Shown here: positions 17,295 to 26,960 of the stretch, piece by piece
Numbering within the stretch: position 1 is the first letter of the stretch
Layout of the letters: the number at the start of each line of letters is the position of its first letter
DNA from: Actinomyces sp. Marseille-P3109
GTDB lineage: Bacteria; Actinomycetota; Actinomycetes; Actinomycetales; Actinomycetaceae
Length of the DNA: 64,000 nucleotides
Direction of reading: 5' to 3'
NCBI RefSeq assembly: GCF_900323545.1
Contig: NZ_OOHN01000008.1
Coordinates: 701,941-765,940, forward strand
Made by a program: the position numbers and the translations under genes
Notes under the pieces: generated by a model
What the model was told of the DNA's origin: nothing
Database searches by the model: none
The model's input: only the letters and a program-made list of their open reading frames with translations

Positions 17295-19333
17295 GTGAAG
17301 GCCACAGCGTGAGTACCTCCCGGGCACCGTGGGACGACCCCGCACTGTATGAGAACCTGCGTCAGGAGCAGGACCGGCACCGACGCCGCAGGCGACATGC
17401 GCACGCGACCTCCTCCAAGGTCCCCGAGGCCCTCGACCTGCGCCTGCTCGCCCCAGCAGTCACCTGCTGGGCCAGCGCATGGTGGTCCGTCGGACGCGAT
17501 GGATCGGCGGCATGGAGACCGGTGCTCCTCCTGGCTGCCGGGTACGCCGCCCTGGCTGCGGCACTCGTCGTGCCCGTGCTGCGCTTCCGGCCACCGCGCC
17601 ACCGGGCCGACCCGCGTCCCGGAGCCCCGGAGCAGGACCCGCGAACCATCGGAACCATCAGCGCCAGCCTGCTCGTGTGCGCCCTGTGCGCTGCGACGGT
17701 CCTGGCCATCAGCGCCGCCCACCTGTGGTCCCGTCAGCGTGACCCGCTGACCATGGCGGTGGCCTCCGGACAACCGGTCACCCTCATCGGCACCGTCGCG
17801 CAGGAGCCGAGGGTGTCGGCCACCAGCCGCTCCACCCTGGTCATCACCGCCCTCGACGTCGAGCAGGTGGAGGGGAGACCCTCGTCCCTGCGCGCCACCG
17901 TCCTTGGCGACAAGCAGTGGCTGAGCCTGCCCATGGGCACCCGAGTCCAGGTGCGCACGCGCCTGAGGCCCACCGACCCCGGCCGTGCCGAGGCGGCCAT
18001 CATCCCCAAGCGCGCAGGCCTCAAGGTCCTCAGCCCACCGACCGGGGTGCTCGGAGCCGTCACCAGCATTCGCTCTGGCCTCGCCCAGGCCGTCGGGGCA
18101 CAGGGAGCCGGAAGGACGCAGGGCGCAGGAGGAATGGGGGAGGAGTCGGGTGTCTGGCCGCCGGGCGCCCGGGCCCTCGTGCCCGGCGTCGCCCTGGGCG
18201 ACGACCACGCCCTGCCGGCCCAGGTACGCGAGGACATGCGCATCGTCTCCATGACCCACTTGACGGCCGTCTCCGGGCAGCATGTCGCCATCGTCCTGGG
18301 CCTGGGCCTGGCAGCCCTCGGGGTGCTGCCCCGGCGGTGGCGGGCACTGCTCGGAGTGGTCCTGCTGACTGCTCTCGTGGTCCTGGTGCGCCCCTCGGGC
18401 TCCGTGCTGCGCGCGGCCACCATGGGGGCCGTCATGCTCCTGGGAGTCGTCGCCGGACGGCGTGCCGCTTCCGTGCCCGCCCTGTGCGCGGGCGCCATCG
18501 TCCTGCTGCTCATCGACCCCTGGCAGTCCCGGGACTACGGATTTGCCCTGTCGGTGGTGGCCACCGCCGGGATCGTCATCGGCTCCAAGCCCGTCGCGGT
18601 CCGCCTCTCCGGCCGCCTGCCCAGGTGGTTGGCTGCCGCCGTATCCCTGCCGCTGGTGGCTCAGGCCGCCTGCGGGCCGATCCTCGTCCTCCTCCAGCCC
18701 TCGGTGGGGGTCTGGTCGGTCCCCGCCAATCTGCTCAGTGAGCCGGCCGCCGTCGTCGCCACGGTCAGCGGGCTCCTGGCCGCGCTGATCTTCCCGGTCT
18801 GGCCCGCGGCTGCCACCGTCGTCGCCTGGCCGGCGCTCGCGGCCTGCTCCTGGATGGTGCGGGTCGCCGGGTTCTTCGCTCACCTGCCCGGTGCCACGCT
18901 GCCCTGGCCGGCCGGCCTCACGGGCGCCCTGGCACTGGGGGCCTGCGAGATCGGGGTCCTGATCCTGGCGGCTCCCCGCGCCCGCCAAGCCCTGATGGAG
19001 GGACTGAGACGGTTGACTCGGCCCGCTCATGGCAGGCTTGCCCCATGGCAGCGACCCGAACCTCCCGCTCCCGGGGCCAGCGCAACGCGCCGGCTGGAAT
19101 CCGCTGGGACCAGGCCCAGCTGGCGCCGATCGTCCTCATCCGTGCCGGCGAGGAGGTCCTCGCCGACCGCGCGGTATCGAGTCTTCTGGCGCAGGCCAAG
19201 GCCAAGGACCCGACCACCGAGGTCACGCGCCTCGAGGCCGCCACCTACGAGCCCCACCAGCTCGACACCCTCGTGTCGCCCTCCCTGTTCGGTGAGCCCC
19301 GGCTCGTCTACGTCCCCGCCCTGGAGCAGATGA
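17291..19333 (+). CDS. comEC: ComEC/Rec2 competence channel, competence domain only, with abnormal 3' end
   Basis: A 680-residue polytopic membrane protein that would form the DNA uptake channel. It has an N-terminal pair of spans, the ComEC N-terminal OB-like domain (VTLIGTVAQEPRVSA...) and the competence domain with HLTAVSGQHVAIVLGL, LRAATMGAVMLL and DPWQSRDYGFALSVVATAG. There is no metallo-beta-lactamase domain. After about residue 582 the frame enters holA in another phase and the last 96 residues are Arg/Ser/Pro-rich shadow sequence. Either the real gene ends near 19.0 kb and a small indel lost the stop, or the long overlap is genuine. Confidence 0.85.
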   Translation: MSEGHSVSTSRAPWDDPALYENLRQEQDRHRRRRRHAHATSSKVPEALDLRLLAPAVTCWASAWWSVGRDGSAAWRPVLLLAAGYAALAAALVVPVLRFRPPRHRADPRPGAPEQDPRTIGTISASLLVCALCAATVLAISAAHLWSRQRDPLTMAVASGQPVTLIGTVAQEPRVSATSRSTLVITALDVEQVEGRPSSLRATVLGDKQWLSLPMGTRVQVRTRLRPTDPGRAEAAIIPKRAGLKVLSPPTGVLGAVTSIRSGLAQAVGAQGAGRTQGAGGMGEESGVWPPGARALVPGVALGDDHALPAQVREDMRIVSMTHLTAVSGQHVAIVLGLGLAALGVLPRRWRALLGVVLLTALVVLVRPSGSVLRAATMGAVMLLGVVAGRRAASVPALCAGAIVLLLIDPWQSRDYGFALSVVATAGIVIGSKPVAVRLSGRLPRWLAAAVSLPLVAQAACGPILVLLQPSVGVWSVPANLLSEPAAVVATVSGLLAALIFPVWPAAATVVAWPALAACSWMVRVAGFFAHLPGATLPWPAGLTGALALGACEIGVLILAAPRARQALMEGLRRLTRPAHGRLAPWQRPEPPAPGASATRRLESAGTRPSWRRSSSSVPARRSSPTARYRVFWRRPRPRTRPPRSRASRPPPTSPTSSTPSCRPPCSVSPGSSTSPPWSR

Positions 19334-20076
19334 CCGACGCCCTCCTGGCCGACCTCCTCGCCTACGTGGGCGCCGCCGACCCCGAGGTCAGCGTCATCCT
19401 GCGCCACAACGGAGGCCAGCGGGGCAAGCGCCTGCTCGAGGCCATCAAGGCCTCGCCCTACCCGACCATCCAGTGCGACGCCATCAAGAACGCCAAGGAC
19501 AAGTCCTCCCTGGTCGTGGCCGACGTGCGCCGCGCGGGGCGGAGCATCGTCCCCGAGGCCGTCGGCGCCCTCGTCGACGCCCTGGGCAGCGACGTGCGCG
19601 AGCTGTGCTCCGCCGTCGACCAGCTCCTCGCCGACACCCAGGGCACCATCAGTGCCGACCACGTGCGCACCTACTACGCCGGGCGCATCGAGGCCACCGG
19701 CTTCACCGTGGCCGACGCCGCCGCGGCCGGCAACACCCCGGCCGCCATCACCGCCCTGCGCCACGCCGTGGCCACCGGCACCGAGCCGGTGGCCATCGTC
19801 GCCGCCCTGGCGATGAAGGTGCGCCAGCTCGCCCGGGTCGCGGCCGCCGGAGGCAGGCGCATGAGCCCGGCCGAGCTGGGCATGGCCCCCTGGCAGGTGG
19901 ACCGGGCCCGCCGCGAGCTCCAGGGCTGGTCCGACGACGCCCTGGCCACCTCGATCCTGGCAGTCGCCCGGGCCGACGCCGAGGCCAAGGGGGCCAGCCG
20001 TGACCCCGTCTACGCCGTCGAGCGGGCGGTGCTCACGATCTGCAACGCCCGCCGCTCCGGTACCCGCCGGCGCTGA
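19045..20076 (+). CDS. holA: DNA polymerase III delta subunit
   Basis: A 343-residue clamp-loader delta subunit. Recognisable stretches are LIRAGEEVLADRAV near residue 30, the PSLFGEPRLVYVPALEQM block, HNGGQRGKRLL, and the C-terminal domain with LLADTQGTISADHVRTYYAGRIEATGFTVADA split over residues 200-235. It opens the sliding clamp during loading. Start ATG 19045 follows CAGGCT by 6 nt. It lies after comEC as in most bacteria, and comEC's open frame overlaps its first 289 bases. Confidence 0.93.
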   Translation: MAATRTSRSRGQRNAPAGIRWDQAQLAPIVLIRAGEEVLADRAVSSLLAQAKAKDPTTEVTRLEAATYEPHQLDTLVSPSLFGEPRLVYVPALEQMTDALLADLLAYVGAADPEVSVILRHNGGQRGKRLLEAIKASPYPTIQCDAIKNAKDKSSLVVADVRRAGRSIVPEAVGALVDALGSDVRELCSAVDQLLADTQGTISADHVRTYYAGRIEATGFTVADAAAAGNTPAAITALRHAVATGTEPVAIVAALAMKVRQLARVAAAGGRRMSPAELGMAPWQVDRARRELQGWSDDALATSILAVARADAEAKGASRDPVYAVERAVLTICNARRSGTRRR

Positions 20077-20084
20077 GCCGCCTC

Positions 20085-20558
20085 TCAGACCCGCATGGCG
20101 GCCAGGGTGAGCGCCGTGGCCATCGCCGCACAGGCTGCCTCGTACCCCTTGTCCTCGTCCGAGCCAGGCCCGCCGCAGCGGGCCAGCGCCTGGGCCTCGT
20201 CGTCGCACGTGAGCACGCCGAAGCCCACCGGTACCCCGGTGTCGAGCGCCACCCGGCTCAGCCCGTCGGTCGCGGCCCGGCACACGTAGTCGAAGTGCGG
20301 GGTGCCGCCGCGGATGACGACGCCCAGCGCGACGACCGCCTCGGCACCGCCCCGCGCGGCGGCCGCGGCGAGCACCGGAAGCTCGAAGGAGCCCACCGCC
20401 CGCACGACGCTCGCCTGAGCTCCGGCCTCCTCGACGGCGCGCAGCGCCCCGGCGACCAGGCCCTCCATGACGCGCTCGTGCCACTGGGCGGCGACGACCG
20501 TCACCCTCATGCCTCGCGCGTGAGGTGCGCTCTGCTCAGGTGCCCCGGATCCGCTCAT
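20085..20558 (-). CDS. ribH: 6,7-dimethyl-8-ribityllumazine synthase
   Basis: A 157-residue lumazine synthase that condenses 5-amino-6-ribitylaminouracil with dihydroxybutanone phosphate. Visible motifs: [15 protein letters not shown] (substrate-binding Trp), [27 protein letters not shown] and [18 protein letters not shown]. The usual PxG-F-ELP and catalytic His (HFDYV) are present. ATG 20558 overlaps the ribBA stop (ATGA), so it is the last gene of the operon; a start at the internal Met17 is possible. Confidence 0.95.
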   Translation of the reverse strand: MSGSGAPEQSAPHARGMRVTVVAAQWHERVMEGLVAGALRAVEEAGAQASVVRAVGSFELPVLAAAAARGGAEAVVALGVVIRGGTPHFDYVCRAATDGLSRVALDTGVPVGFGVLTCDDEAQALARCGGPGSDEDKGYEAACAAMATALTLAAMRV

Positions 20559-21886
20559 CGTGTCTCTCCCTCGTTCTCGTCGGTCGTGTGCCAGGGCGCA
20601 TCGTCGGCCGTCGCCTCACTGGGCGGCACGTCCGTGCGGGACCCGTTGGGCTCGAGCCCGGTGAGCAGATGGCCCATGCGGTCGCGCTTGGCGCGCAGGT
20701 AGCTGAGGTTCTCCCCGTTGGCGAAGGTCGGCGTCGGCGTCCTGGAGCGGACGCTCACGCCGTAGTGCTCCAGGCCCGCGACCTTGTCCGGGTTGTTCGT
20801 CATGAGCTCGACCGAGCGCACGCCCAGGTGCCGCAGCACCTGGGCGGCGGTGGCGTAGCTGCGGGCGTCGGCCGGCAGCCCCAGCGCGACGTTGGCGTCG
20901 AGGGTGTCCATTCCCTCCTCCTGCAGCGCGTAGGCGCGGAGCTTGTCGATGAGCCCGATGCCGCGCCCCTCGTGGTCGGAGGCGTAGACGAGGACCCCGC
21001 GGCCGCGGGCGCCGATCGTCTCCATGGCGGCGCGCAGCTGCGGCCCGCAGTCGCAGCGCAGGGAGGACAGGACGTCGCCGGTCAGGCAGGCGGAGTGGAC
21101 GCGGGTGAGGACGTCCTCACCGTCCGCGACGCGGCCGCACACGAGCGCGAGGTACTCGGTGCCGTCGACCCTGCTGCGCAGGGCGTGGGCGGTGAACTCC
21201 CCGTGCGCGGTGGGCAGGTGCGCAGAGACGGCCTCCTCGACGAGATCCTCGTGCAGCCACCGGTGGCGCTCCAGGTCGCCGACCGTGATCATGGGCATGG
21301 CGTGGGCGTCGGCGAGCTCTCGCAGCTGGTGTCGGCGCGCCATGGTGCCGTCGTCGTTGACGACCTCCACGAGGACGCCCACGGGCCGGTTGCCCGACAG
21401 GCGCATGAGGTCGACGGCGGCCTCCGTGTGACCGCGGCGCGTGAGGATTCCGCCCTCGCATGCACGCAGGGGGAAGACGTGGCCGGGGTGGACGAGGTCG
21501 GTCGGTGCTGAGTCCGGGTCCGCCAGGACACGGAGGGTGCGTGCCCGGTCGGCGGCGCTCACGCCCGTGGTGACGCCCGTGCGTGCGTCGGCGCTCAGTG
21601 TGAAGGCCGTCCTCTTGGGATCGGTGTTGTGCTCGGTCATCATGGGGATGCCCAGGCGGTCGAGCTCCTGGGCCGTCATGGGTGCGCAGATGATGCCGGT
21701 CGAGTGTCGGATCGCGAAGGCCAGTTGCTCGGTTGTGGCGGTCGCCGCGGGGAGGATGAGGTCCCCCTCGTTCTCCCGGCTCTCATCGTCGACGACCACG
21801 ACCATCCGGCCCTCACGGAGGGCGGTGAGGGCGTCCTCGACGCTGTCCATACGCGTTTCCGGGCGCACGCTCCTCGTGCTCAGCAT
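20555..21886 (-). CDS. ribBA: Bifunctional 3,4-dihydroxy-2-butanone-4-phosphate synthase / GTP cyclohydrolase II
   Basis: A 443-residue fusion. The RibB half (about residues 15-215) has [28 protein letters not shown] and the [13 protein letters not shown] [14 protein letters not shown]. The RibA half (about 220-420) has the zinc ligands in [17 protein letters not shown] and the [16 protein letters not shown] and TNNPDKV motifs. It supplies both precursors of riboflavin. The start ATG at 21886 overlaps the ribE stop by 7 bp; the stop overlaps ribH. Confidence 0.97.
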   Translation of the reverse strand: MLSTRSVRPETRMDSVEDALTALREGRMVVVVDDESRENEGDLILPAATATTEQLAFAIRHSTGIICAPMTAQELDRLGIPMMTEHNTDPKRTAFTLSADARTGVTTGVSAADRARTLRVLADPDSAPTDLVHPGHVFPLRACEGGILTRRGHTEAAVDLMRLSGNRPVGVLVEVVNDDGTMARRHQLRELADAHAMPMITVGDLERHRWLHEDLVEEAVSAHLPTAHGEFTAHALRSRVDGTEYLALVCGRVADGEDVLTRVHSACLTGDVLSSLRCDCGPQLRAAMETIGARGRGVLVYASDHEGRGIGLIDKLRAYALQEEGMDTLDANVALGLPADARSYATAAQVLRHLGVRSVELMTNNPDKVAGLEHYGVSVRSRTPTPTFANGENLSYLRAKRDRMGHLLTGLEPNGSRTDVPPSEATADDAPWHTTDENEGETR

Positions 21887-22554
21887 GCCTGCCGCCCCTC
21901 CTCGCTCAGGCGGGCGCCCAGAAGACGCTCGGCGTACTTGGCCATGACGTCGACCTCGAGGTTGACCCGTTCTCCCGGCCGCCTCGTGCCCAGAGTCGTG
22001 CGTCGCAGCGTCTCCGGGATGAGGCCGACGCTGAGCGACGCCCCTGCTCCCGGCGTGGGGGAGACGTCGGGGGCGGCGTCGTGCCGGGCTTCGTTGACGT
22101 CATCGACGTCGATGACGGTCAGTGACACCCCGTCGAGGGCGACCGATCCCTTGACGGCGACGTAGTGGGCGATCTCCCGCGGCAGGCCGACGCGCAGGAG
22201 GTCCCAGTGCTCGCCGTGTTGGCGGCCGAGGACCTCGGCGGTGGCATCGACGTGACCCTGAACGATGTGCCCGCCGAGCCGGTCGGTGGCGCGCAGGGCG
22301 CGCTCGAGGTTGACCGGGTCTCCCGGCGCCTGGGAGCCCAGGGTGGTGCGCGTGAGAGTCTCCGCCATGAGGTCGGCGGTGAAGGCGCTCCCGTGCATGG
22401 CGGCCACCGTCAGGCAGCACCCGTTGACGCTGATGGAGTCGCCCAGGCTCGCGTCCTGGGTGACGGTGGGCGCCTCGATCGTCAGCCGGGCGCAGTTCTC
22501 GACGGTCTCGAGCCGGACGATGCGTCCGAGCTCCTCGACGATTCCGGTGAACAT
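21880..22554 (-). CDS. ribE: Riboflavin synthase, alpha chain
   Basis: A 224-residue protein made of two lumazine-binding domains, each with the MFTGIVEELG- and GGHIVQGHVD-type signatures; the dismutation of two lumazines gives riboflavin. The first domain has DSISVNGCCLTV, the second GSVALDGVSLTV. Start ATG 22554 shares a base with the ribD stop (TGATG), so translation is coupled to ribD. Confidence 0.95.
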   Translation of the reverse strand: MFTGIVEELGRIVRLETVENCARLTIEAPTVTQDASLGDSISVNGCCLTVAAMHGSAFTADLMAETLTRTTLGSQAPGDPVNLERALRATDRLGGHIVQGHVDATAEVLGRQHGEHWDLLRVGLPREIAHYVAVKGSVALDGVSLTVIDVDDVNEARHDAAPDVSPTPGAGASLSVGLIPETLRRTTLGTRRPGERVNLEVDVMAKYAERLLGARLSEEGRQAC

Positions 22555-23600
22555 CAGTGACTCTCCTCGGTGTGGCGGCGGATAGGGGGATGAGTGCGGT
22601 CCCGGTGGTCCGGGCGCTGAGCGCTGTGCCGCGGCCTCGGGACCGCAGGGGCGTCGGGATGGGCGTCGTCGGCCCCCAGGTCACCGGAGAGGCGGACGGC
22701 GAGCCCGTCGCCCGCGCCGAGGACCTCGACGCGGGGATGACGCAGCCGCAGGGCGTCGGTGATCGTCGTCGCCCCGAAGTCGGCGACGGCGGCCGGTCCC
22801 GCGCCCAGAAGTGCGGGGGCCGTGTAGGCGACGACCTCGTCGACGACGCCGGCGCGCAGGAAGGCGGTCGCGAGGGTCGGGCCTCCTTCGAGGAGGACGT
22901 GGCGGATCTCGCGCTCGGCGAGCACGGCGAGGACGGTGCGCGGGTCGTGGTCGGGCAGGAGGAGGTAGTGGTCGTCGGCGAGCACCCTGGAGGTGGGAGG
23001 CAGGCGCCTGGATCCGACGACGACGCGCAGCGGCTGGAGGTGAGCCGGGGCGGGCTCTCCCGTCTCGTCGCGGACTGTGAGGGCCGGGTCATCGGCGAGG
23101 GCGGTGCCGGTGCCCACCATGACGGCGTCGCACTGACGGCGCAGGTGGTGGGCGTCGCGGCGGGCCGCCGCCGGGGTGATCCACCGGCTGGTGCCGTCGT
23201 CGGCGGCGATACGGCCGTCGAGGGTGGCGGCGAGCTTCCACGTCACCATGGGGCGGCCGCGGGTCACGGTGAGGAGCCACGGGCGGTTGAGACGCGCGGC
23301 GTCCTGGGAGCACAGCCCGCGCCGTACCCGCACGCCGGCGGCCTCCAGCGTCGCCGCGCCGCCTCCGGCCGGCTCGGTCGGGTCGTCCTGGGCGTAGATG
23401 ACCTCGGCCACGCCTGCGGAGAGGAGCGCCTGGACGCACGGGCCGGTGCGGCCCTCGTGGTCGCACGGCTCGAGGGTGACGACGACGGTCGCTCCCTGGG
23501 CGGAGGCGCCCGCCGCGGCGAGGTTCGCCAGCGCGTCGACCTCGGCGTGGGCGGTGCCGGCGCCACAGTGGTGGCCCTCGGCGAGGACGTCACCGTCGGC

Positions 23601-23668
23601 GGAGAGGACCGGATGACCTCGTTCACCCCCGTGCAGACGGCCGCGATGCAGGTCATCCGGTCCTCTCC
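23601..23668. repeat. 19-bp perfect inverted repeat inside the ribD 5' region
   Basis: GGAGAGGACCGGATGACCT (23601-23619) is repeated in reverse complement at 23650-23668, with a 30-nt spacer. Each arm holds a ribosome site (GGAGAGGA), CCGG and an ATG. On the plus strand the ATG at 23613 reads MTSFTPVQTAAMQ, which resembles a RibD N-terminus although ribD is on the other strand. Confidence 0.9.
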
Positions 23669-23709
23669 CTCGGGTGCGCTGGGGAGAGACACCGTCACGC
23701 CGGACCCGC

Positions 23710-23726
23710 CGGGTGCACGGCACCCG
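23710..23726 (-). promoter_or_regulatory. Hairpin between the FMN riboswitch and ribD
   Basis: CGGGTGC (23710-23716) and GCACCCG (23720-23726) form a 7-bp stem with a 3-nt loop, about 20 nt downstream of the aptamer on the minus strand. It is a candidate part of the riboswitch expression platform. Confidence 0.4.
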
Positions 23727-23746
23727 GCACGGCATTGTGTGTCCCG

Positions 23747-23871
23747 TGTGCGCTTCCCATCCGGACTCTCACCGTCGGTCCAGGAGTTTCACCTGGTCAG
23801 CCGGTCGCTGGATGCGACCGGGTCGCGGACTGTCACCGCCGGTTCGGACTTTCACCGACCCCAGAGCACAC
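23747..23871 (-). ncRNA. FMN riboswitch (RFN element)
   Basis: Read on the minus strand the region contains the conserved blocks GGTCGGTGAAAGTCCGAACC, GGCGGTGACAGTCCGCGACC, GGTGAAACTCCTGG, CCGACGGTGAGAGTCCGGAT and GGGAAG in RFN order, closed by GTGCTCTGG and the 3' pairing strand. FMN binding represses downstream rib expression. A -10-like TACATT (23892-23897, minus) precedes it. It controls ribD-ribE-ribBA-ribH. Confidence 0.95.
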
Positions 23872-24074
23872 GAGCTCATCTCGTTGGAGAGAATGTACCG
23901 CGCGCTAGTGCGCTCGGCCGCCTCCCCGCGCACATGTGACCAGCCCCACCTCGGCAGGGTGTCCGACCCGAGCCTGTTCTCATACGTGCTCGTACGTGAT
24001 GGTCGCGGACGACGCTCCCAGCTCGGGCGTCCGGATGCGGGCGGCACCGCGGGCAGGCCGCCTGCGCCCGGGCC

Positions 24075-25562
24075 TCACTTCTTGCGGTACAGGGACTTCG
24101 TGGCGAAGACCGGCTCGTTCGTCACCTGAACACCCAGCGCGCGGAAGATGCCCTCGTCCACCGACCCCAGGATCGTTGAGGTGTGGACGTCGCAGCCCCG
24201 CAGCGTCTCGAGCTGGTCGAGGGCCTTGCGGGCGTTGTCGTCCCCGTTGGCGGACACGGCCAGGGCGATGAGCACCTCGTCGGTGTGCAGGCGCGGGTTG
24301 CGGCTGCCCAGTCCCTGGGTCTTGAGCTTCTGGATGGGTTCGATGGAGGCCGGAGCCAGCAGGTCAACACCGTCATCGATCCCGGCCAGGACCTTGAGGG
24401 CGTTGAGCAGCATCGCCGAGGAGCATCCCAGCAGGGCCGAGGTCTTACCCGTCACGATGCGCCCGTCGGGCAGCTCGATCGCCGAGGCCGGCTCGCCGGT
24501 GGCCGCCGCCACCTCCAGCGTGGGCGGCACTACCGGACGGTCCTCCTTGCTGACCCCCACCTTGGCCATGAGCAGCGCGATCCGTTGGGACTGGACGGGG
24601 GCGATGAGCTCGCGCTTCTCGGTCACCAGGGCGCGGTAGTAGCGGCGGATGATCTCCTGGCTGGCGGCCTGCCGGCAGGCGTCGTCGTCGCTGATGCAGT
24701 TGCCGGCCATGTTGACGCCCATGTCCGTGGGGGAGGCGTAGGGCGATGATCCCAGGATCTCCTCGAACAGGCGGCTCAGGACCGGGAAGACCTCGACGTC
24801 GCGGTTGTAGTTGACGGTCTGGACGCCGTGGGCCGCCAGGTGGAAGGGGTCGATCATGTTGACGTCGTCGAGGTCTGCGGTGGCGGCCTCGTAGGCGATG
24901 TTGACCGGGTGGTCCAGCGGCAGGTTCCAGATCGGGAAGGTCTCGAACTTCGCGTAGCCCGAGGAGATGCCCCGCTGGTGGTCGTGGTAGATCTGGGACA
25001 GGCAGGTGGCCATCTTGCCGCTGCCCGGGCCGGGGGCGGTGACCACCACGAGGTCCCGGCTGGTCTCGATGTACTCGTTGCGCCCGTAGCCCTCCTCGGA
25101 GACGATGCGGGCGACGTCGCCGGGGTAGCCGGGAATGGGGAAGTGGCGGTAGACAGTGATGTCCAGCGCCTCCAGCTTGCGCTTGAAGTCGTGGGCCTGG
25201 CGGTTGTCGTCGGTCCACTGGGTCACCACGACGCTGCCCACGTAGAGCCCGTAGCTGCGGAAGGCGTCGATGTGGCGCAGAAGGTCGTCCTCGTAGGAGA
25301 TTCCCAGGTCCGCACGGACCTTGTTGCGGGCCAGGTCCTTGGCGTTGACCGCCATGACGATCTCGACCTCGTCGGCCAGCTCGGCGAGCATGACGATCTT
25401 GTTGTCCGGGGTGAAGCCGGGCAGTACGCGCGAGGCGTGCATGTCGTCAATGAGCTTGCCGCCGAACTCCAGATAGAGCTTGCCGCTGAACTGGGCGCGG
25501 CGCTCCGCGATATGGCTGGACTGCATCCGCAGGTACTTGTCCCGGTCGAATCCGATGCGCAA
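24075..25562 (-). CDS. DUF1846 (UPF0371) family protein
   Basis: A 495-residue cytosolic protein matching the DUF1846 family along its whole length: [17 protein letters not shown] at the N-terminus, [40 protein letters not shown] (P-loop-like glycine turn), and [19 protein letters not shown]. Structures of the family show nucleotide-binding-like folds, but the function is not established. The start codon is TTG at 25562, preceded by AGGAGAG with 6-nt spacing. It lies alone between the rib operon and rpsT. Confidence 0.93.
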   Translation of the reverse strand: MRIGFDRDKYLRMQSSHIAERRAQFSGKLYLEFGGKLIDDMHASRVLPGFTPDNKIVMLAELADEVEIVMAVNAKDLARNKVRADLGISYEDDLLRHIDAFRSYGLYVGSVVVTQWTDDNRQAHDFKRKLEALDITVYRHFPIPGYPGDVARIVSEEGYGRNEYIETSRDLVVVTAPGPGSGKMATCLSQIYHDHQRGISSGYAKFETFPIWNLPLDHPVNIAYEAATADLDDVNMIDPFHLAAHGVQTVNYNRDVEVFPVLSRLFEEILGSSPYASPTDMGVNMAGNCISDDDACRQAASQEIIRRYYRALVTEKRELIAPVQSQRIALLMAKVGVSKEDRPVVPPTLEVAAATGEPASAIELPDGRIVTGKTSALLGCSSAMLLNALKVLAGIDDGVDLLAPASIEPIQKLKTQGLGSRNPRLHTDEVLIALAVSANGDDNARKALDQLETLRGCDVHTSTILGSVDEGIFRALGVQVTNEPVFATKSLYRKK

Positions 25563-25630
25563 TGGGCTCTCCTTGAGGCGGTCTGATGAACGTGGTGAGG
25601 GTCAGGGAACGAGTGCGGGAAAAAAGGGGA

Positions 25631-25656
25631 GGGCGCCTCCCGGATGGGAGGCGCCC
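25631..25656 (-). terminator. Intrinsic terminator of rpsT
   Basis: GGGCGCCTCCC and GGGAGGCGCCC (11 bp) around a 4-nt loop are followed on the minus strand by TCCCCTTTTTT. This is the clearest U-tract terminator in the window. Confidence 0.9.
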
Positions 25657-25682
25657 TTCGGATGCTCACTGCTGCGGTGGCC

Positions 25683-25943
25683 TCAGATGGAGGCGACGCG
25701 CTTGGCGAGCTTGGACTTGCGGTTGGCGGCCTGGTTCTTGTGGATGACACCCTTGGAGACGGCCTTGTCCAGCTTGCGGGAGGCGGCCTTGAGGTGCTCG
25801 AGCGCGGCGTCCTTGTCACCGGCCTCGACGGCCTCACGCACGCGGCGCACGTAGGTCTTGAGCTCGGACTTGACGGACTTGTTGCGCAGGCGGGCCTTCT
25901 CGTTGGTCTTGATGCGCTTGATCTGGGACTTGATGTTCGCCAC
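25683..25943 (-). CDS. rpsT: 30S ribosomal protein S20
   Basis: An 86-residue basic protein of standard S20 length: [20 protein letters not shown] at the N-terminus, [19 protein letters not shown] in the middle and [19 protein letters not shown] at the end. It binds the 5' domain of 16S rRNA. The start is GTG 25943. A strong terminator follows. Confidence 0.98.
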   Translation of the reverse strand: MANIKSQIKRIKTNEKARLRNKSVKSELKTYVRRVREAVEAGDKDAALEHLKAASRKLDKAVSKGVIHKNQAANRKSKLAKRVASI

Positions 25944-26171
25944 GGTGAAACTTTCTCGCGTCTGATTGGTCGATGGCCGGAGAGAGGGTTCGCGCCACGG
26001 GCTGACATGAGGTGGTGGGGCACCTGGCTGACCCGGTCGCCGGACCCCGCAGCCGGCCAGGCCAGAGGTCCAGTAGGCGACTGTATCATTCGCGATCCCC
26101 GCGGCCCCAGGCGCGAACCGGGGCGCAGGCGTGAGGTGCATCGCCCCTCGGGACGGCGTGCTCCGGGGCCC

Positions 26172-26828
26172 TCAGGCGTGCTGGCGGCGCAGGGCTGCGA
26201 TGACGCCGTCGAAGACCTCCCGGTCCATCGTGGCCCCCTCTCGGCGCACTGCGGCCGGCTCCACCAGGAGCAGACGGTCGAGGCGCACCTCGCTGGGGCG
26301 GCCCTGACGATCCCAGCTGCCGGTGCCGACGTCGTGCCAGAAGCGGCCCCACCTCGCCTCCTGGGCGGCGTCGCGGTCGTGGTCCTTGCTCGTCATCTGG
26401 GCCACGACGAGGCGGGCCTCGTGGCGGGCCAGGACCAGCACCGGCCGGTCCTTGCCCTGGGCGGGATCCTCCTCGAAAGGGACCCATGTCCACACGACCT
26501 CGCCCGGATCGGCGTCGCCGTCGGGATCGGGGGAGTAACTGAAGGCGGGCAGCCCCAGGGAGGCGACGTCGTAGACGCCGGCCCCCTGTGACGAAGTTGT
26601 CGAGGACTCGGAGCGCTGCGAGTGGGACGGAGCCGGCCGCGGACTGGAGGACGGCCGAGAGGACGATGCTTGAGCGCGCTGCTTGGGCCGGACCGCCTCG
26701 GCGGAGCCGGCTGCCGTGCCCTCGGAGACGCCCGACGGCGTCGAGGGCTTCTGGGCGAGTGCGTCGCTGACGGCCTTGGAGGCGGTGCGTCCGAGCAGAG
26801 TGAGGATCCGGTTGAGCAGGCTGGCCAT
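26172..26828 (-). CDS. PemK/MazF-like domain protein
   Basis: A 218-residue protein with a Ser/Ala/Pro-rich N-terminal 100 residues and a C-terminal PemK/MazF-like fold: GEVVWTWVPFEEDPAQGKDRPVLVLARHEARLVV, split here as VVWTWVPFEED and KDRPVLVLARH, then VAQMTSK and SEVRLDRLLLVEPAAVRREG. MazF proteins are mRNA endoribonucleases, but this long form has no adjacent antitoxin gene and an unusual N-terminal extension, so toxin activity is not implied. ATG 26828 is 7 nt after TAGGGT (minus), suggesting a leaderless transcript. Confidence 0.75.
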   Translation of the reverse strand: MASLLNRILTLLGRTASKAVSDALAQKPSTPSGVSEGTAAGSAEAVRPKQRAQASSSRPSSSPRPAPSHSQRSESSTTSSQGAGVYDVASLGLPAFSYSPDPDGDADPGEVVWTWVPFEEDPAQGKDRPVLVLARHEARLVVAQMTSKDHDRDAAQEARWGRFWHDVGTGSWDRQGRPSEVRLDRLLLVEPAAVRREGATMDREVFDGVIAALRRQHA

Positions 26829-26960
26829 GGGCGCCACCCTACCGCCGGGCGTCAGGGGAGATTCGCAGGCGACTCGGTGGTCCTCCCCTCCCGGCTTGGT
26901 GAGAGGGCCGCCGGTCATGCTGCCGATTACGGCTGGTGCGGTGCGGCGCGCCCGAGAAGC

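Larger units (their letters stand above)
22554..23735 (-). pseudogene. ribD: Riboflavin deaminase/reductase, body intact but 5' end rearranged
   Basis: The body (22554 to about 23605) is a normal RibD: zinc ligands in HAEVDAL and LEPCDHEGRTGPC of the deaminase domain, then a reductase domain with TWKLAATLDGRIAADDGTS, VGTGTALADDPALTVR and LLEGGPTLATAFLRAG. Upstream of SADGDVLAEGHH the protein loses the usual first helix and the PNPxVGxV motif; the open frame instead reads about 44 residues of Arg/Gly-rich sequence to an unlikely ATG at 23735. A perfect 19-bp inverted repeat lies exactly at the junction. The well-placed ATG at 23656 (minus) is out of frame with the body. The gene is therefore probably inactive or poorly translated, unless this is an assembly error. 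Confidence 0.75.

Noticed and set aside
23601..23668. Phase-variable invertible switch at ribD
   Set aside because: The 30-nt spacer is far shorter than known invertible segments, no recombinase is near, and inversion would not restore the reading frame.
26172..26828. Toxin-antitoxin module at the PemK-like gene
   Set aside because: No antitoxin gene adjacent on either side; the long N-terminal extension is unusual for an active MazF toxin.
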